Positions 62,254 to 64,000 of a stretch of 64,000 bases of DNA are shown in pieces (the stretch's first letter is position 1; each line of letters starts with the position of its first letter). The stretch is from a bacterium (GTDB lineage: Bacteria > Planctomycetota > JAFGQW01). Made by a program: the position numbers and the translations under genes. Under the pieces are notes generated by a model that worked only from the letters and a program-made list of their open reading frames with translations, ran no database searches and had not been told where the DNA came from. The DNA is taken from assembly GCA_030426805.1 (NCBI GenBank), contig JAUHXU010000003.1, positions 124,001 to 188,000 of the forward strand. Direction: 5' to 3'.

Positions 62254-63284
62254 CCGGCGGTGGCAGCTACGACGCGGGGATCCAGCACGGCAAGGAGCGC
62301 CTGCTGTGCCTCCACCGCAACGAGAACCTGTTCGTCGGGCCGGACTGGATCGTCGAGCGCGCGCGCGACGTCGCGGCCTCGATCGACGTGCGCTCCTACC
62401 CGGATCCCACCGCGTCGACGCTGCGACGCAGGCTCGCCGAGCACCACGGCGTCCCGGTCGAGCACGTGTTCGTCGGCAACGGCTCCGACGAGGTGCTGGC
62501 CCTGCTGTTCGCGACGCGACGCGATCGCTACGACGCGATCTCGATGCTCGACGTCTGCTTCAAGGTCTACCCGATGCTCGCCGCGCGCCACGGCTACGCC
62601 GCGCGAACGCTGCCGGGCGACACGTTCACGACCGGGCGCATCGACACGCCGACGGACTTCCGCGGCTTCGCGGTCGTCGACTCGCCGAACTCGATCACCG
62701 GCGTGCACATCGCACCCGACGACGTGTTGGCGCTCGCAGCCGACCCGGCGGCGTTCGTCGTGTGGGACAACGTCTACGGCGAATACGCCGGTGACCGAAT
62801 CCCGGCGGACCTCCCGGCCAACGTCGCGGTCGTCCGGAGCTTTTCGAAGTTCTACGCGCTCGCCGCGCTGCGCGTCGGCTACTGCATCGCCGATCCGTCG
62901 GTCGTCGCGGCGCTCGACGCGCGGCGCGACGTGTTCAACGTCAACGGGTTCGCCCAGGCGATGGCCGTCGACGCCCTCGCGCGCCACGACACCTTCGAGC
63001 GCCATCGCACCGAGATGATCGCGTGCCGGCACGACCTCGTGGGCCTCCTCGAGGCCCGCGGGTTTCGCGTGCAGCCGCCGGCCGGCCACTTCGTCTACGC
63101 GGCCCATCGCGAGATCGACGGACCGGAAGTGCAGCGCCGCCTGATGGACCGCGGCGTCGCCGTACGCCATTTCTTCGACCCGCCGGTCGCTGCGCCGTGG
63201 GTGCGCATCACGGTCCCGCCGCGCGCCGGCATCGACCAGTTGACCGAAGCCCTCGACGACGTGCTCGCGGCGACGCGCGGGTAG
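62250..63284 (+). CDS. PLP-dependent aminotransferase, HisC-like (class I/II)
   Basis: This 344-residue fold-type I aminotransferase has the phosphate-contact region VFVGNGSDEVLALLF, the strand AFVVWDNVYGEYAG with the cofactor Asp and Tyr, the PLP lysine in VVRSFSKFYALAALRVGY, and the C-terminal substrate Arg in APWVRITVPP. The closest relatives by motif are histidinol-phosphate aminotransferases, but the location in a condensation-domain cluster suggests that it makes or uses a non-proteinogenic amino acid. It overlaps the previous gene by four bases. Confidence 0.9.
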   Translation: MTGGGSYDAGIQHGKERLLCLHRNENLFVGPDWIVERARDVAASIDVRSYPDPTASTLRRRLAEHHGVPVEHVFVGNGSDEVLALLFATRRDRYDAISMLDVCFKVYPMLAARHGYAARTLPGDTFTTGRIDTPTDFRGFAVVDSPNSITGVHIAPDDVLALAADPAAFVVWDNVYGEYAGDRIPADLPANVAVVRSFSKFYALAALRVGYCIADPSVVAALDARRDVFNVNGFAQAMAVDALARHDTFERHRTEMIACRHDLVGLLEARGFRVQPPAGHFVYAAHREIDGPEVQRRLMDRGVAVRHFFDPPVAAPWVRITVPPRAGIDQLTEALDDVLAATRG

Positions 63285-63299
63285 TTTGGAGCCTCGACG

Positions 63300-64000
63300 A
63301 TGTCCGGTGAAGCCGCTCGCCTGTTCAACGCCGCGATCGACGCGGCGTCCATCTCCGCCCTCGACGAGGTCGGCTTCTTCGACGCGCTGAAGGCGGACGG
63401 TCGCCTCGACCTCGACGCCTACTGCACGGCCGAAGACCTCCACCGCCCATCGGTCGAGGCGATGCTGCACGGCTTGCAGTGCTTCGACGTCGTGACGCTC
63501 GCCGACGACCGCGGCTCGGTCGTGCCGGGCGCGGCGTTCGACGACGTCTTCCGCAACAAGGGCTACTTCCTGTGGATCGTGCGCGGCTACGGCCGGATGC
63601 TCGAGAACTTCGGGACGATCGTTCGCAACGGCGCCCGGACCGGCGACTACTACGAACGCGACGGCGCGTTCATCGCCCGCGCAGGCAAGGACTACGGCGG
63701 CCAGTTCGTCGACGCCGACTTCGACGCGGTCCTCGCGCAGGCGGCGTTCGCGAAGGCCGCCGACCTCGGCTGCGGGAGCGCGGGCCGGCTGATCGGCCTG
63801 CTGAAGCGGGATCCGGCACTGCGCGGCGTCGGCGTCGAGCGCAACGCCGGCGCGGTCGAGGTCGCCCGCGGCCTCGTCGCCGACGCGGGCCTGTCCGATC
63901 GACTCGAGATCGTCCACGCCGACGTCGGCGCGCTCGAGGCGCACCCGGCGTTCGCGGACGTCGATCTCGTCTTCTCGTTCTTCATGGCGCACGACCTGTG
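63300..64000 (+). CDS. SAM-dependent methyltransferase, cut by window edge
   Basis: The ATG at 63300 has GGAG eight bases upstream, and 233 codons are visible without a stop before the window ends. An N-terminal helical part (NAAIDAASISALDEVGFFDAL, like the dimerisation part of small-molecule O/N/C-methyltransferases) precedes the Rossmann motif KAADLGCGSAGRLIGLLKRD, GVGVERNAG and LEIVHADVGAL. The last residues seen are VFSFFMAHDL. Being 15 bases after the aminotransferase, it belongs to the same operon and probably tailors its product. Confidence 0.85.
   Translation, partial: MSGEAARLFNAAIDAASISALDEVGFFDALKADGRLDLDAYCTAEDLHRPSVEAMLHGLQCFDVVTLADDRGSVVPGAAFDDVFRNKGYFLWIVRGYGRMLENFGTIVRNGARTGDYYERDGAFIARAGKDYGGQFVDADFDAVLAQAAFAKAADLGCGSAGRLIGLLKRDPALRGVGVERNAGAVEVARGLVADAGLSDRLEIVHADVGALEAHPAFADVDLVFSFFMAHDL

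Overview
The window is a GC-rich bacterial chromosome segment, densely packed with genes and with strong G/C preference at third codon positions. The lineage looks like Planctomycetota or a close relative. I infer this from an adjacent DUF1800/DUF1501 pair, a TPR protein whose tail resembles planctomycetal Ser/Thr-kinase C-termini, a secreted beta-rich protein of a style common in planctomycetes, a flotillin/NfeD locus and a TMTC-like mannosyltransferase. No rRNA, tRNA, CRISPR array, transposase or prophage gene was seen.

Layout, left to right. Positions 1-3246 carry a menaquinone operon (menH partial, menB, menA, menE). Positions 3253-7715 hold a secreted orphan, a methyltransferase, a DinB-like protein and two hotdog thioesterases. 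Positions 7293-12614 form a probable six-gene minus-strand operon: secreted protein, multicopper oxidase, GyrI-like protein, RecQ, two thioesterases. A lipoprotein prolyl oligopeptidase and a ferritin-like protein follow. Positions 16789-19651 are the DUF1800/DUF1501 pair, then a TMEM14-like protein and a POT peptide transporter. Positions 22001-26429 are a translationally coupled operon: mobA, a zinc-type dehydrogenase and an 811-residue protein with an S-adenosylhomocysteine-hydrolase-like half. Positions 26754-29946 carry a TraB-like protein and a YdeP-type molybdopterin oxidoreductase. Positions 29999-34495 carry an O-methyltransferase, a small membrane protein, an OPT transporter and TrkH.

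The second half has a kinase-less TPR protein, a NodU-type carbamoyltransferase, a histidine kinase/NtrC-type regulator/outer-membrane protein operon, MsrA, the glyoxylate shunt (malate synthase plus long isocitrate lyase), an SGNH hydrolase, two GT-C-type membrane glycosyltransferases, an NfeD/short SPFH/flotillin/unknown operon, a second multicopper oxidase with a strong terminator and, at the right edge, what looks like the start of a biosynthetic cluster (FAD oxidoreductase, free-standing condensation domain, HisC-like aminotransferase, methyltransferase).

The most unusual non-coding feature is a family of three intergenic elements (15578-15746, 26489-26657, 42491-42659). Each is exactly 169 bp and is built from four copies of the unit TTGGC-N10-TGCACC, two direct then two inverted, with offsets of 42, 84 and 125 bp conserved in all three copies. 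A second recurring signal is an extended -10 box (TGC followed by TAYAMT). In several cases a -10 box lies only 6-8 bases before the start codon, which suggests leaderless mRNAs.
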